Below the pieces are notes generated by a model that had not been told where the DNA came from, ran no database searches, and saw only the letters and a program-made list of their open reading frames with translations. Below are positions 40,346 through 47,608 of a stretch of DNA of 64,000 nt, piece by piece; position 1 is the stretch's first letter, and the number at the start of each line of letters is the position of its first letter. A program made the translations under genes and the position numbers. Source of the stretch: Spirosoma profusum (GTDB taxonomy: Bacteria; Bacteroidota; Bacteroidia; Cytophagales; Spirosomataceae); contig NZ_JACWZY010000004.1 of the NCBI RefSeq assembly GCF_014699005.1, positions 1 to 64,000 of the forward strand, read 5' to 3'.

Positions 40346-41662
40346 TCAATTTATCGGTTTCACGGTTCGCTGAAGCGAATCGCTGGTTCTACTTTCCATT
40401 TGCATTCTCGGTTGAATTGTCATCACTCGAACGCGGGTCGTATCAAGGCCAGGGCGAACCCGCGAGGATACAATAGGTTTGTCGATGGTATCCGGCAAAA
40501 ATAAAGAGTTATACGGGTTTTGTACATGCTGTGATCGCCATAACCCAGCCGCAGCCTGCTGATCGGTGGCATTTAACTGAGTGGCCTTGGTATAAGCCGC
40601 AATCGCCAGATCGTATTGTCCCATCTGCTCATGACAGTAACCAATATACGTATCGATACGTGGAAACTGTGGCCGGAGTTGTTGTACACGTTGATAATTG
40701 GCTAAAGCTGTATAATAGTTCCGGTATTTCTGGTTAATAAGACCCATCTGAAAATAAGCCTGATAATACCCAGCCTGTAGCTTTGCCGTCTGCTGATAAT
40801 AAATCATGGCGCTATCCAGCTTACCTTCCGTATGGTAAATCAGGCCACGGCCGTAGGCCAGCCGGGGATTATTTGGAAAATAACGTAGTGCCTGTTCATT
40901 ATATACCAGAGCCGAATTCAGGTCGCCTGTGGTGCGATAGATGGAAGAGAGTTGATTATAGGTTTCCAGATAGCGTGGCTTCAACTGGAGAGAATGTCGA
41001 TACAGTTCCAAAGCCCGTGTGGTATCGCCCTGACGTGCTGCTATCAAGCCGTTAAAAAAATAGGCTTCTCCATCGTAGGGAGCCATTTGTAGTGCCTTCG
41101 CCAGGTAGAGTCTTGCTTTATCAAACTCGTTCTGTTGCTGTAGTAAATCGCCCTGAAGCGTATAAAGCTCTGGTGTATCAACGCCTAAAATTTCGGCTCG
41201 CTCCGCGTTCTGAAATGCTTTCGACGGCTGATTCAGCGCACGTAGTATCTGTGCACGGGTCAGATAAAACGTACCCGCATTGTCATTCCGGTCAATGGCT
41301 TCGTTAATATCGGCCAATGCCTCATTTACTCGGCCCATTACCATCAATATGGCAGCTCGTTTGGCATATGCCGACGCTGGCGACGACTGATTGATGGCTC
41401 CAGTCAGTGCCCGCAACGCACCTTCCGTACGACTACTATCACCAGGCTTCGGAAAGTCAGGAATATAGGCCGTCTGCCGGTCTTCGCTGTCGCAGGAGAA
41501 AAGAAAGAGCGAAAGAGCAATGATTAAAGAGCGAAAGAGTGAACGAGTGGCGCCATGGAGGTTGAATGAGCGAAAACCATTCGGCAGAAAACCGTCTGGC
41601 AGGCTCTTTCGCTCTTTCAACCTCCGTTGCGGCACTCGTTCACTCTTTCGCTCTTTAATCAT
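40346..41662 (-). CDS. TPR-repeat lipoprotein with repeat-derived signal peptide
   Basis: 438 residues from the ATG at 41662, which overlaps the TGA of the methyltransferase gene (ATGA), so translation is coupled. The first about 45 residues are basic and encoded by the two arms of an octamer hairpin; the signal core SLFRSLIIALSLFLFSC ends in a lipobox. No other ATG, GTG or TTG in frame lies nearer to the core. After CDSEDRQ come about eight TPR motifs (APASAYAKRAAILMVMGRVNEALADINEAI, GEAYFFNGLIAARQGDTTRALELYRHSL, AYGRGLIYHTEGKLDSAMIYYQQT and others) and a basic tail (PRMQMESRTSDSLQRTVKPIN). It should be a lipid-anchored scaffold; its partner is unknown. A frame start at 41734 is less likely. 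Confidence 0.85.
   Translation of the reverse strand: MIKERKSERVPQRRLKERKSLPDGFLPNGFRSFNLHGATRSLFRSLIIALSLFLFSCDSEDRQTAYIPDFPKPGDSSRTEGALRALTGAINQSSPASAYAKRAAILMVMGRVNEALADINEAIDRNDNAGTFYLTRAQILRALNQPSKAFQNAERAEILGVDTPELYTLQGDLLQQQNEFDKARLYLAKALQMAPYDGEAYFFNGLIAARQGDTTRALELYRHSLQLKPRYLETYNQLSSIYRTTGDLNSALVYNEQALRYFPNNPRLAYGRGLIYHTEGKLDSAMIYYQQTAKLQAGYYQAYFQMGLINQKYRNYYTALANYQRVQQLRPQFPRIDTYIGYCHEQMGQYDLAIAAYTKATQLNATDQQAAAGLWRSQHVQNPYNSLFLPDTIDKPIVSSRVRPGLDTTRVRVMTIQPRMQMESRTSDSLQRTVKPIN
41522..41660. repeat. octamer hairpin repeat GARYGAAN inside the TPR gene start
   Basis: The arms at 41522-41549 and 41633-41660 are a perfect 28-bp inverted repeat made of GAGCGAAA and GAGTGAAC units. The inside holds a second, imperfect pair (GGAGGTTGAATGAGCGAAA with TTTCGCTCTTTCAACCTCC). 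All of it lies in the coding region for the N-terminus of the TPR lipoprotein. Confidence 0.88.
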
Positions 41663-42552
41663 GACGCAAACCGATAAAATACACCTAAAGGTAGACGTTT
41701 CTGGAATTGGTCCATCATGGCCAATTCGCCCCACTCGGGGTTTGGTACGTTCCCAAATAACTGACGTATCAGATTGTCTACCAATAACGATGAAAAGCCA
41801 AGCGAATACAGGTTGATGATGAAGAAAAAATTGTCGTTATCCAGCAAATCGGCGCAGGATTTGAGCAGGTCGTTCAGATGCTCTTCCAATACCCATTTTT
41901 CGCCATCGGGCCCGCGTCCGTAAGCTGGGGGGTCAAGAATGATACCATTGTACCGATTCCCGCGCCGGACTTCACGCCGAACGAACTTAACCACGTCTTC
42001 AACCATCCAGCGAATGTTTGTCAGGCCACTGTAGTCCATGTTTTCACGCGCCCACGTAATGACTGGCTTCACAGCATCAACGTGTGTTACGTCGGCACCC
42101 GCCTGTCGGGCTGCTAACGTAGCACCGCCCGTATAAGCAAACAGATTCAGTACGTTCGGGCGTGCTACGTTGGGCAACATTCCCTTGATTTTCGCAGAAA
42201 TGTAGGCCCAGTTATCAGCCTGTTCGGGAAAAAGGCCTACGTGTTTGAACGTAGTGAGCGCAAGCTTAAACTTAAGGTTCAGCCCGCCCTGCCGGAACGT
42301 AACAAACCACGGGTCACGCATGTCGGGCCTGGTTTGCCAGTCGCCCCGTTCCGGCGATTGACGGTCGCGTCGAAAAACCGCATGGGCTTGCCTTTCCCAA
42401 TTGCTGTCTTTCAGCGATTTGTCCCAAATGGCCTGTGGCTCTGGTCGCGACAGAATGAAGTTACCAAAACGCTCCAGTTTCTGAAAATTCCCCGAATCAA
42501 TCAGTTCATATTCGGCCCAGGGTTCTGGTATTACAAGTTGGATGGCGGACAT
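41659..42552 (-). CDS. class I SAM-dependent rRNA methyltransferase (RlmI/YccW-like)
   Basis: 297 residues from MSAIQLVIPEPWAEYELIDSG. The Rossmann motif I is VLNLFAYTGGATLAARQAGADVTHVDAVKPVITWARENM (about residues 139-177), followed by RWMVEDVVKFVRREVRRGNRYNGIILDPPAYGRGPDGEKW, with the DPPAYGRG catalytic motif typical of RlmI-type 23S rRNA m5C methyltransferases. The N-terminal PUA domain of RlmI is replaced by a short strand-rich region. The rRNA target is inferred. It is in the middle of the DinB-EVE-methyltransferase-TPR operon and its stop overlaps the start of the TPR gene. The frame start at 42573 adds repeat-encoded residues. Confidence 0.88.
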   Translation of the reverse strand: MSAIQLVIPEPWAEYELIDSGNFQKLERFGNFILSRPEPQAIWDKSLKDSNWERQAHAVFRRDRQSPERGDWQTRPDMRDPWFVTFRQGGLNLKFKLALTTFKHVGLFPEQADNWAYISAKIKGMLPNVARPNVLNLFAYTGGATLAARQAGADVTHVDAVKPVITWARENMDYSGLTNIRWMVEDVVKFVRREVRRGNRYNGIILDPPAYGRGPDGEKWVLEEHLNDLLKSCADLLDNDNFFFIINLYSLGFSSLLVDNLIRQLFGNVPNPEWGELAMMDQFQKRLPLGVFYRFAS

Positions 42553-42626
42553 ATTAATGAGTGAACGTGCCAATGAGCGAATGAGTGAATATTATCCGAT
42601 AGGCTATTCGCTGGTTCGCTCATTAT
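42553..42626. repeat. octamer hairpin repeat, methyltransferase-EVE junction
   Basis: AATGAGCGAATGAGTGAATA (42573-42592) is roughly complementary to TATTCGCTGGTTCGCTCATT (42606-42625), with a mismatch in the middle. The repeat covers the end of the EVE gene and supplies its last residues (GNNERTSE). Confidence 0.75.
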
Positions 42627-43035
42627 TTCCCTGTCCCATTTTTAAAATCAATTCAAATTCATCGGCACTGACGGGCATGACCGACAGGCGCGAATGCCGA
42701 ACGAGGAGCAGGTTTGCTAACATCGGTTCAGCTTTAATTTGCGCAAGCGAAACTGGAATTTCCAGCGCCAGCATCGGTTCCAGTTCTATGGCTACCCAGC
42801 GAATATCATCAGGAACAGTGGGGTCTGGATAGGCTTCCCGTACTACCTGTGCTAAACCCACCACTGACGGACTGGTAACGCTGTGATAGAATAATACCTG
42901 GTCGCCAACCTGCATGGCTTTCAGATTGTTACGTGCCTGGTAATTTCGTACTCCGTCCCAGACGGCGCGTCCCTGTTCAATAAAGTGATGCCACCCGTAC
43001 GTATCGGGTTCTGATTTTACAAGCCAGAAGTTCAA
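42604..43035 (-). CDS. EVE-domain protein
   Basis: 143 residues, almost entirely one EVE domain: MNFWLVKSEPDTYGWHHFIEQG, WDGVRNYQARNNLKAMQVGDQVLFYHSVTSPSVVGLAQVVREAYPD (about residues 26-71), ending with LLVRHSRLSVMPVSADEFELILKMG. The EVE fold is related to PUA and YTH and binds modified bases in RNA or DNA; in bacteria such proteins are often linked to modified-DNA recognition. Here the neighbour is an rRNA methyltransferase, so RNA is a plausible ligand. The C-terminal tail GNNERTSE is spelled by octamer repeat DNA. Confidence 0.92.
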   Translation of the reverse strand: MNFWLVKSEPDTYGWHHFIEQGRAVWDGVRNYQARNNLKAMQVGDQVLFYHSVTSPSVVGLAQVVREAYPDPTVPDDIRWVAIELEPMLALEIPVSLAQIKAEPMLANLLLVRHSRLSVMPVSADEFELILKMGQGNNERTSE

Positions 43036-43050
43036 GGGAGGAAAAAGTTA

Positions 43051-43127
43051 AAGAGCGAACGAGTGAATGAGTAAAAGAGCGATTGGCTGCCGCTAGCTTT
43101 TCTCACTCATTCACTCGTTCGCTCTTT
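43051..43127. repeat. octamer hairpin repeat, EVE-DinB junction
   Basis: The arms (43051-43073 and 43105-43127) are a perfect 23-bp inverted repeat of GAGCGAAC, GAGTGAAT and GAGTAAAA units; the loop is 31 bases. The right arm ends two bases before the stop codon of the DinB-like gene. Confidence 0.85.
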
Positions 43128-43128
43128 G

Positions 43129-43710
43129 TCAATAATAATCATCATGCTCGTGGCTGCTACCGAAAGGAGATCCGTACTCATCAGCGCCCGCATCTTCATC
43201 GGCATAACGAGAGCCCGCATTTTTGAAAGCAAGCGCTTTGCGGAGAATCATAATCTGGCCGGTATGATACATGTCGTGGTTAATAATTCCATGCAGCATA
43301 TCGTAATACGTGTAATCACGACCGGGAACTATATCTTCCAGAAATTCATCATCGTCGCGCTTATCCAGTTCATTAATTAGCTCTTCCTGACTCAGGCTCA
43401 ACTCCATTTCAAGGGCTTCCCACTCAAAATCGTCGATTTTATCAGGCAGGGCGCCGAAGTTTTTATCAGGTGTTGTAATATCGAATGTAGCATCGCCCTG
43501 CATTTTTTTGACACAGAAAATGCGCCAGCTCGTCATGTGAAATACAAGTTCGGCAATGCTATGCGTGTTGGGTGAAATGCGTCGTCCGGCGATATCGGGC
43601 GTAACGTCTCGCAACACCTCAACCACCGAGGGGCCATGCCAGGCTTCTTCCCCTTCATAGGTTGTGTTAAGTAAGTCAATGATGCGGATTAGTTCGTCAT
43701 TAGGGACCAT
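43129..43710 (-). CDS. DinB-superfamily protein
   Basis: 193 residues forming a four-helix DinB/YfiT-like bundle. The metal-binding histidines expected of the fold are in HSIAELVFHMTSW (about residues 50-62) and GIINHDMYHTGQIMILRK (about 140-157). Relatives include metal-dependent thiol transferases (bacillithiol, mycothiol) and uncharacterised stress proteins; the activity cannot be fixed here. The tail is unusually long and acidic (DEDAGADEYGSPFGSSHEHDDYY). It is the first gene of the operon that continues with EVE, methyltransferase and TPR genes, each junction holding an octamer hairpin. Confidence 0.87.
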   Translation of the reverse strand: MVPNDELIRIIDLLNTTYEGEEAWHGPSVVEVLRDVTPDIAGRRISPNTHSIAELVFHMTSWRIFCVKKMQGDATFDITTPDKNFGALPDKIDDFEWEALEMELSLSQEELINELDKRDDDEFLEDIVPGRDYTYYDMLHGIINHDMYHTGQIMILRKALAFKNAGSRYADEDAGADEYGSPFGSSHEHDDYY

Positions 43711-44087
43711 ACGCAGTTAAATAAGTTTATCAAATTTATGGTTAATAGAGAAAAAGTTCGTTTTTGAAGCTATGAAAAGTTCAGTTGCTTTTCATGTATA
43801 AACAGTTATATTTCAAACTGGTTTTGCCGGTTTTCAGAAAACCGGCTATTTACTGGAATGATTGTAGATAGTCGGCCTTTTCGCAATCCATAACAAATTA
43901 CAAAGGTAAGCCATTATTCATGCTCTTCCGAAAAAAACCAACGAAACATACTGACGATATCACTTTTACTACGTCTATAAGGAGTCACTATAGAGCATGG
44001 CATATTTTATGCAGGTCGTCTATCATCGCCCGTTTCTAACACACTCAGCGGTGATAAAACCCGCTTAAAATAGAATTAAAAAAGTAT
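43711..44087. other. divergent intergenic region
   Basis: About 377 bp between the DinB-like and Wzi-like genes, AT-rich. It contains a perfect hairpin GCCGGTTTT-CAG-AAAACCGGC (43826-43846). No ORF or recognisable promoter box was found. Confidence 0.5.
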
Positions 44088-45584
44088 ATGGGGTATGCTA
44101 TCCGGCTTCTTGCTGGTCTGCTTGTAACAATCGGGTGTTCGGCGCAAACAACAAAACCGCTTCGTTATCATACGGAAGTAGGCGGTTATTTTTCTACACC
44201 TAACCAAACTCCTTTCTGGTTGCGAGCGAATCAGTATGGTATCGTACCTCAGGAATCCGCATTCATGACGTTACGTCACGCCATGCGGGTCGATTATCAT
44301 GACAAACCCAGAACCCGGCTTGACAGTTTGCGGGCTGTGAACCGACGTATCGACTGGGGCTGGGGGGCAGAAGCCGTCCTAAATGCAGGTACTACGTATA
44401 ACGTACTGATACCGGAAGCTTACGTCAAAGTTCGGTTTGGGAAAAACCTGGAAGTTTGGACAGGGCGTCGGCGGGAAATTATCGGAATAGTCGATTCAAC
44501 GCTGAGTTCAGGATCGTATGCGTGGTCGGGTAATACGTTGCCGATGCTGAAGATTCAGATTGCCGCACCTGATTATTTCCCAAGAAATGCGCTCTTTGGC
44601 TTTAAGGGTTTTTATGCGCACGGGTGGTTTGAAGAAGTACGGTTCGTAAAGAACGTAATGCTCCACCAGAAGGCTCTGTATGGCCGTTTCGGTAAACCCC
44701 ACTGGCGGCTGAAGCTGTATGGCGGTTTCAATCATCAGGTAATGTGGGGCGGCAATACGGAGAGTTTACCGGGGGGAGTTATCAAAAACAATCAGTTACC
44801 CAATCGATTCAGCGATTATGTCGACGTAATAACGGGTTCAACACTGGGTAATCGCACCGACGTAGATACAAACCGTATCAGCCGTTTCGACCGCGAAAAC
44901 CGAATTGGTAATCACTTGGGTAGCATCGACTTAGGCCTTGAATTTCGTGCCCGTTCGTTTTCAATATTCGCCTATCGTCAGAGTATTTATGAAGACGGTT
45001 CGCTGTTTTACCTGATCAATATCAGCGATGGACTCAATGGATTACGCATTCGGAACAGACGGCAACCTAATCCCAGAGGGCTTCAGATTCAGGACATTCT
45101 GCTGGAGTATCTGTACACAGAAAGTCAGGGCGGTGCCTTATTTCTTGAAAAAACCGGGCAACAAGGTCGCGATAACTATTTCAATCACTCTCAATATCGG
45201 GATGGCTGGTCGCGGTTTGGTTTGACGATGGGCACTCCGTTCATTTCGCCTTCCAACGACAGTCAGTCTACATTACCCCGCTACGCGTTCACGAACAACA
45301 ACCGCGTATCAGTCATGCACGTAGGTCTGTCGGGGCAAGTGCTCGACGTTTTACGATTTCAGATTAAGGCGTCGTACAGTCAGAATCTGGGTACGTATGA
45401 AGTACCTTTTCCGGCGCCAGTACAGCAATTTTCTTCGGTGTTCTCGTTTTCTGTCCCCCTTCCAATTCTACAGGGCATAACGGCTAATCTGGCCGTTGCC
45501 AACGATACGGGCGATTTATACCCCAACAGCACCGGATTTTATCTGGGCTTCAGGAAAGAAGGCCAAAGTCGCAAACGCGATTAA
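44088..45584 (+). CDS. capsule assembly Wzi-family outer-membrane protein
   Basis: 498 residues with a signal peptide (core AIRLLAGLLVTIGCSAQ). The rest is strand-rich, with alternating aromatic and polar residues, and begins with the family's YHTEVGGYFSTPNQTPFWLRANQYGIVP. It also has LEVWTGRRREIIGIVDSTLSSGSYAWSGNTLPMLKIQIAAPDY (about residues 120-165), GGFNHQVMWGG and the closing RFQIKASYSQNLGTYEVPFPAPVQQFSSVF. Wzi is an 18-strand barrel that fastens capsular polysaccharide to the outer membrane in E. coli; Bacteroidota members are longer and their partner is not proven. No capsule cluster is near. Confidence 0.88.
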   Translation: MGYAIRLLAGLLVTIGCSAQTTKPLRYHTEVGGYFSTPNQTPFWLRANQYGIVPQESAFMTLRHAMRVDYHDKPRTRLDSLRAVNRRIDWGWGAEAVLNAGTTYNVLIPEAYVKVRFGKNLEVWTGRRREIIGIVDSTLSSGSYAWSGNTLPMLKIQIAAPDYFPRNALFGFKGFYAHGWFEEVRFVKNVMLHQKALYGRFGKPHWRLKLYGGFNHQVMWGGNTESLPGGVIKNNQLPNRFSDYVDVITGSTLGNRTDVDTNRISRFDRENRIGNHLGSIDLGLEFRARSFSIFAYRQSIYEDGSLFYLINISDGLNGLRIRNRRQPNPRGLQIQDILLEYLYTESQGGALFLEKTGQQGRDNYFNHSQYRDGWSRFGLTMGTPFISPSNDSQSTLPRYAFTNNNRVSVMHVGLSGQVLDVLRFQIKASYSQNLGTYEVPFPAPVQQFSSVFSFSVPLPILQGITANLAVANDTGDLYPNSTGFYLGFRKEGQSRKRD

Positions 45585-45586
45585 CG

Positions 45587-45669
45587 TATCAGATTGGCAG
45601 ACGTAGCACTACGTTTAATACGTTTACTACGTCTGACTATGATTGCCAAACGTAGTAAACGCCTGATAC
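45587..45669. terminator. nested inverted repeats made of ACGTA words, between convergent genes
   Basis: CGTTTACTACGT (45621-45632) and ACGTAGTAAACG (45650-45661) form a perfect 12-bp stem with a 17-base loop. Outside it GTATCAG (about 45587) pairs with CTGATAC near 45669. TTGGCA and TGCCAA offer an alternative pairing. Six ACGTA or TACGT words lie within 75 bp. Confidence 0.7.
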
Positions 45670-46272
45670 TTATCTTCTTGTGCCAAACAGAGTTACCCAG
45701 TAATAATCGTAGTTACTGTTAATATTATAGCCACACCCGACACCGAGATTCTGAAAATTGGGATTCATAATATTGGCGCAGTGACCAGGTGAGTTAAGCC
45801 ACGCATTCACAACCGACCGGGAGGCAGTAAATCCGGCGGCAATATTCTCACCTGCCGCAATCCATTGATAGCCTTCCCGCGTCATGCGATCCCAGGGTTG
45901 CGATCCGTCTCGGCCGGTATGGCTGAAGTAGTTGTAATCAGCCATATCCACGGCATGTTTGTTCGAAGCTCCGTTCAGGCGAGAGTTCAAACTAAGCGCA
46001 GGAGCAGGTGGATAGTATTGGGAACCGCAGTTACAACCCTGCGCACGTGCTTCATTAATATATTGAAGTACTTCCTGCTGCGTACCAAACGAGGCATCTG
46101 CCTCACGGGCTCCGGCCGTCTCAGGCACAGTTATTTCGAGTTCCTCATTTCCACCTTCTTTATATATCGATGACATTACGGGACTAGGCGGAGGGGCACT
46201 TTCCTGTTTCGGTTGGCAGGCATTCATTACCCCTACGAGCATAGCCATACCAATTAAATAAGTGGTTTTCAT
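45670..46272 (-). CDS. CAP-domain (SCP/PR-1-like) lipoprotein
   Basis: 200 residues with a lipoprotein signal (MKTTYLIGMAMLVGVMNAC). After a Pro/Glu-rich linker comes a CAP domain from about residue 65: QEVLQYINEARAQG, NKHAVDMADYNYFSHTGRDG with the first histidine, GENIAAG with the glutamate, and VVNAWLNSPGHCANIMNPNFQNLGVGCGY with the second histidine (about residues 165-185). Pairs of cysteines (GCNCGS, GHCAN/GVGCG) suggest disulfides, consistent with a location outside the cytoplasm. Bacterial CAP proteins are widespread but of mostly unknown activity. It stands alone in the minus direction, converging on the Wzi gene. Confidence 0.9.
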   Translation of the reverse strand: MKTTYLIGMAMLVGVMNACQPKQESAPPPSPVMSSIYKEGGNEELEITVPETAGAREADASFGTQQEVLQYINEARAQGCNCGSQYYPPAPALSLNSRLNGASNKHAVDMADYNYFSHTGRDGSQPWDRMTREGYQWIAAGENIAAGFTASRSVVNAWLNSPGHCANIMNPNFQNLGVGCGYNINSNYDYYWVTLFGTRR

Positions 46273-46468
46273 AAGAATCCATATTAGGTTAGTTATTTAC
46301 TGTATAATTAAACTATCTAATTGCATTATTGATATAATAATCAACAACTAATTATTGATATTTATTTATCGGTAACATTTTTTATAATGAAAATCGCTCT
46401 CACACAAATAGCTAGTATCTATTTGCTCTTCGTTGATAGTCTAAAAGAGGGGAATTTGACTAGCCGAA

Positions 46469-47170
46469 TTAATTCCGTTTACGCTCCCAATTGCCTTTTT
46501 GGGGCTGCGGACGTATTACATATATGTCGAGCAACGCATATGGGCGAGCCAGGTACTCGCGGATGAGGGTACGGAATGAATACCCATCGGGAACATCCTG
46601 AGCGGCAAACGCGATGGCTTCTATGCCCTCGTGATTGCCGATATACAGAGCCCGGGCATTGTGGAAATTCTGAGAAATAATGGTGATTTTTTCCTGATTA
46701 AAGTAATCCTTACAACGTACCACCGAATCGAATGTGCGGTAACCGGCGTAATCCAGCGTCATCACCGAGGCCGGAACGCCAAGCTTCACAAGTGCCCGCT
46801 GCATATCGACAGGTTCGTTGTAATATTCTGAATCATTATTACCACTCAGAATCAGGTATTTGACTTTACCTTCTTTCCACAATCGGGCAGTTGCTTCCAT
46901 CCGATACCGAAAAAAAAGGTTTTCCTTACCCGACCTGACGAATTTGCTGGTTCCCAGCACCAGACCAACATCATTGGTGGGTAATTCGTCGATATCGAAG
47001 TAAATCTGACTACGCGTGTTATACACCACCCACCAATTACTGATCAATACGGTAGTAGCTCCAAGAAAACTAACCGCGATCAGAACTTTTATGAAGCGCT
47101 TGGCTACACGAACACCAGCCGTCTCGGGCGGAGATTCATTACTGTAGTTGGTAGCCAAGGTTGTGTCCAT
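46469..47170 (-). CDS. SanA/YdcF-like DUF218 membrane protein
   Basis: 233 residues with one N-terminal membrane helix (about residues 27-48, FIKVLIAVSFLGATTVLISNW) and a DUF218 domain: GLVLGTSKFVRSGKENLFFRYRMEATARLWKEGKVKYLILSGNN (about residues 68-111), DMQRALVKLGVPASVMTLDYAGYRTFDSVVRCKDYF, and ISQNFHNARALYIGNHEGIEAIAFAAQDV. In E. coli SanA affects envelope permeability to vancomycin at high temperature; the reaction is not settled. Its ATG directly abuts the stop of the upstream VOC gene with no gap, so the two are translated together. Confidence 0.9.
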   Translation of the reverse strand: MDTTLATNYSNESPPETAGVRVAKRFIKVLIAVSFLGATTVLISNWWVVYNTRSQIYFDIDELPTNDVGLVLGTSKFVRSGKENLFFRYRMEATARLWKEGKVKYLILSGNNDSEYYNEPVDMQRALVKLGVPASVMTLDYAGYRTFDSVVRCKDYFNQEKITIISQNFHNARALYIGNHEGIEAIAFAAQDVPDGYSFRTLIREYLARPYALLDIYVIRPQPQKGNWERKRN

Positions 47171-47539
47171 TTACGCCAGACTAAAATGCGGATTTTCAAT
47201 CAATCCCACTACGTTATTAAAGGGGTCCCGAACGGCCGCTACTTTAATACCTTCGCCAACATCCTGAATACTATCCCGTAACGTAGCACCTGAGTCAAGA
47301 AAATGCTGCAAACTCGTTCCAATATTCGTTACTCCCCAGTAGGTTAACGTACTACCTTCGGCAGGCTGCGCATTGGGATCGAGTCCTAGTTCGTAACCAC
47401 CCACGTTGAAACCAACATAAAACGGTTCGTCAAAATAGGGCGCAGTACCTAATGCCTTCGTATACCATTCCTTGGCAGAAGCCAGATCAGGAGCGGCATA
47501 AATCACGGTCCGTAATCCTAATAACGATGTCGCTGTCAT
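47171..47539 (-). CDS. VOC-superfamily (glyoxalase/bleomycin-resistance-like) protein
   Basis: 122 residues, one vicinal-oxygen-chelate module pair: GLRTVIYAAPDLASAKEWYTKALGTAPYFDEPFYVGFNVGGYELGLDP (about residues 7-54) and TYWGVTNIGTSLQHFLDSGATLRDSIQDVGEGIKVAAVRDPFNNVVGLIENP. The paired beta-alpha-beta-beta-beta modules and the DPFNNVVGLIE ending are typical. Metal ligands are not obvious in the first module, so it may bind rather than convert a small molecule. Co-transcribed with the SanA-like gene, which starts right after its stop. Confidence 0.87.
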   Translation of the reverse strand: MTATSLLGLRTVIYAAPDLASAKEWYTKALGTAPYFDEPFYVGFNVGGYELGLDPNAQPAEGSTLTYWGVTNIGTSLQHFLDSGATLRDSIQDVGEGIKVAAVRDPFNNVVGLIENPHFSLA

Positions 47540-47608
47540 AGCATTTCACGCTGATTTCACTATTTTGTCACATGTAATACTGACATCAATTAGCTGATTA
47601 TCAGATAC

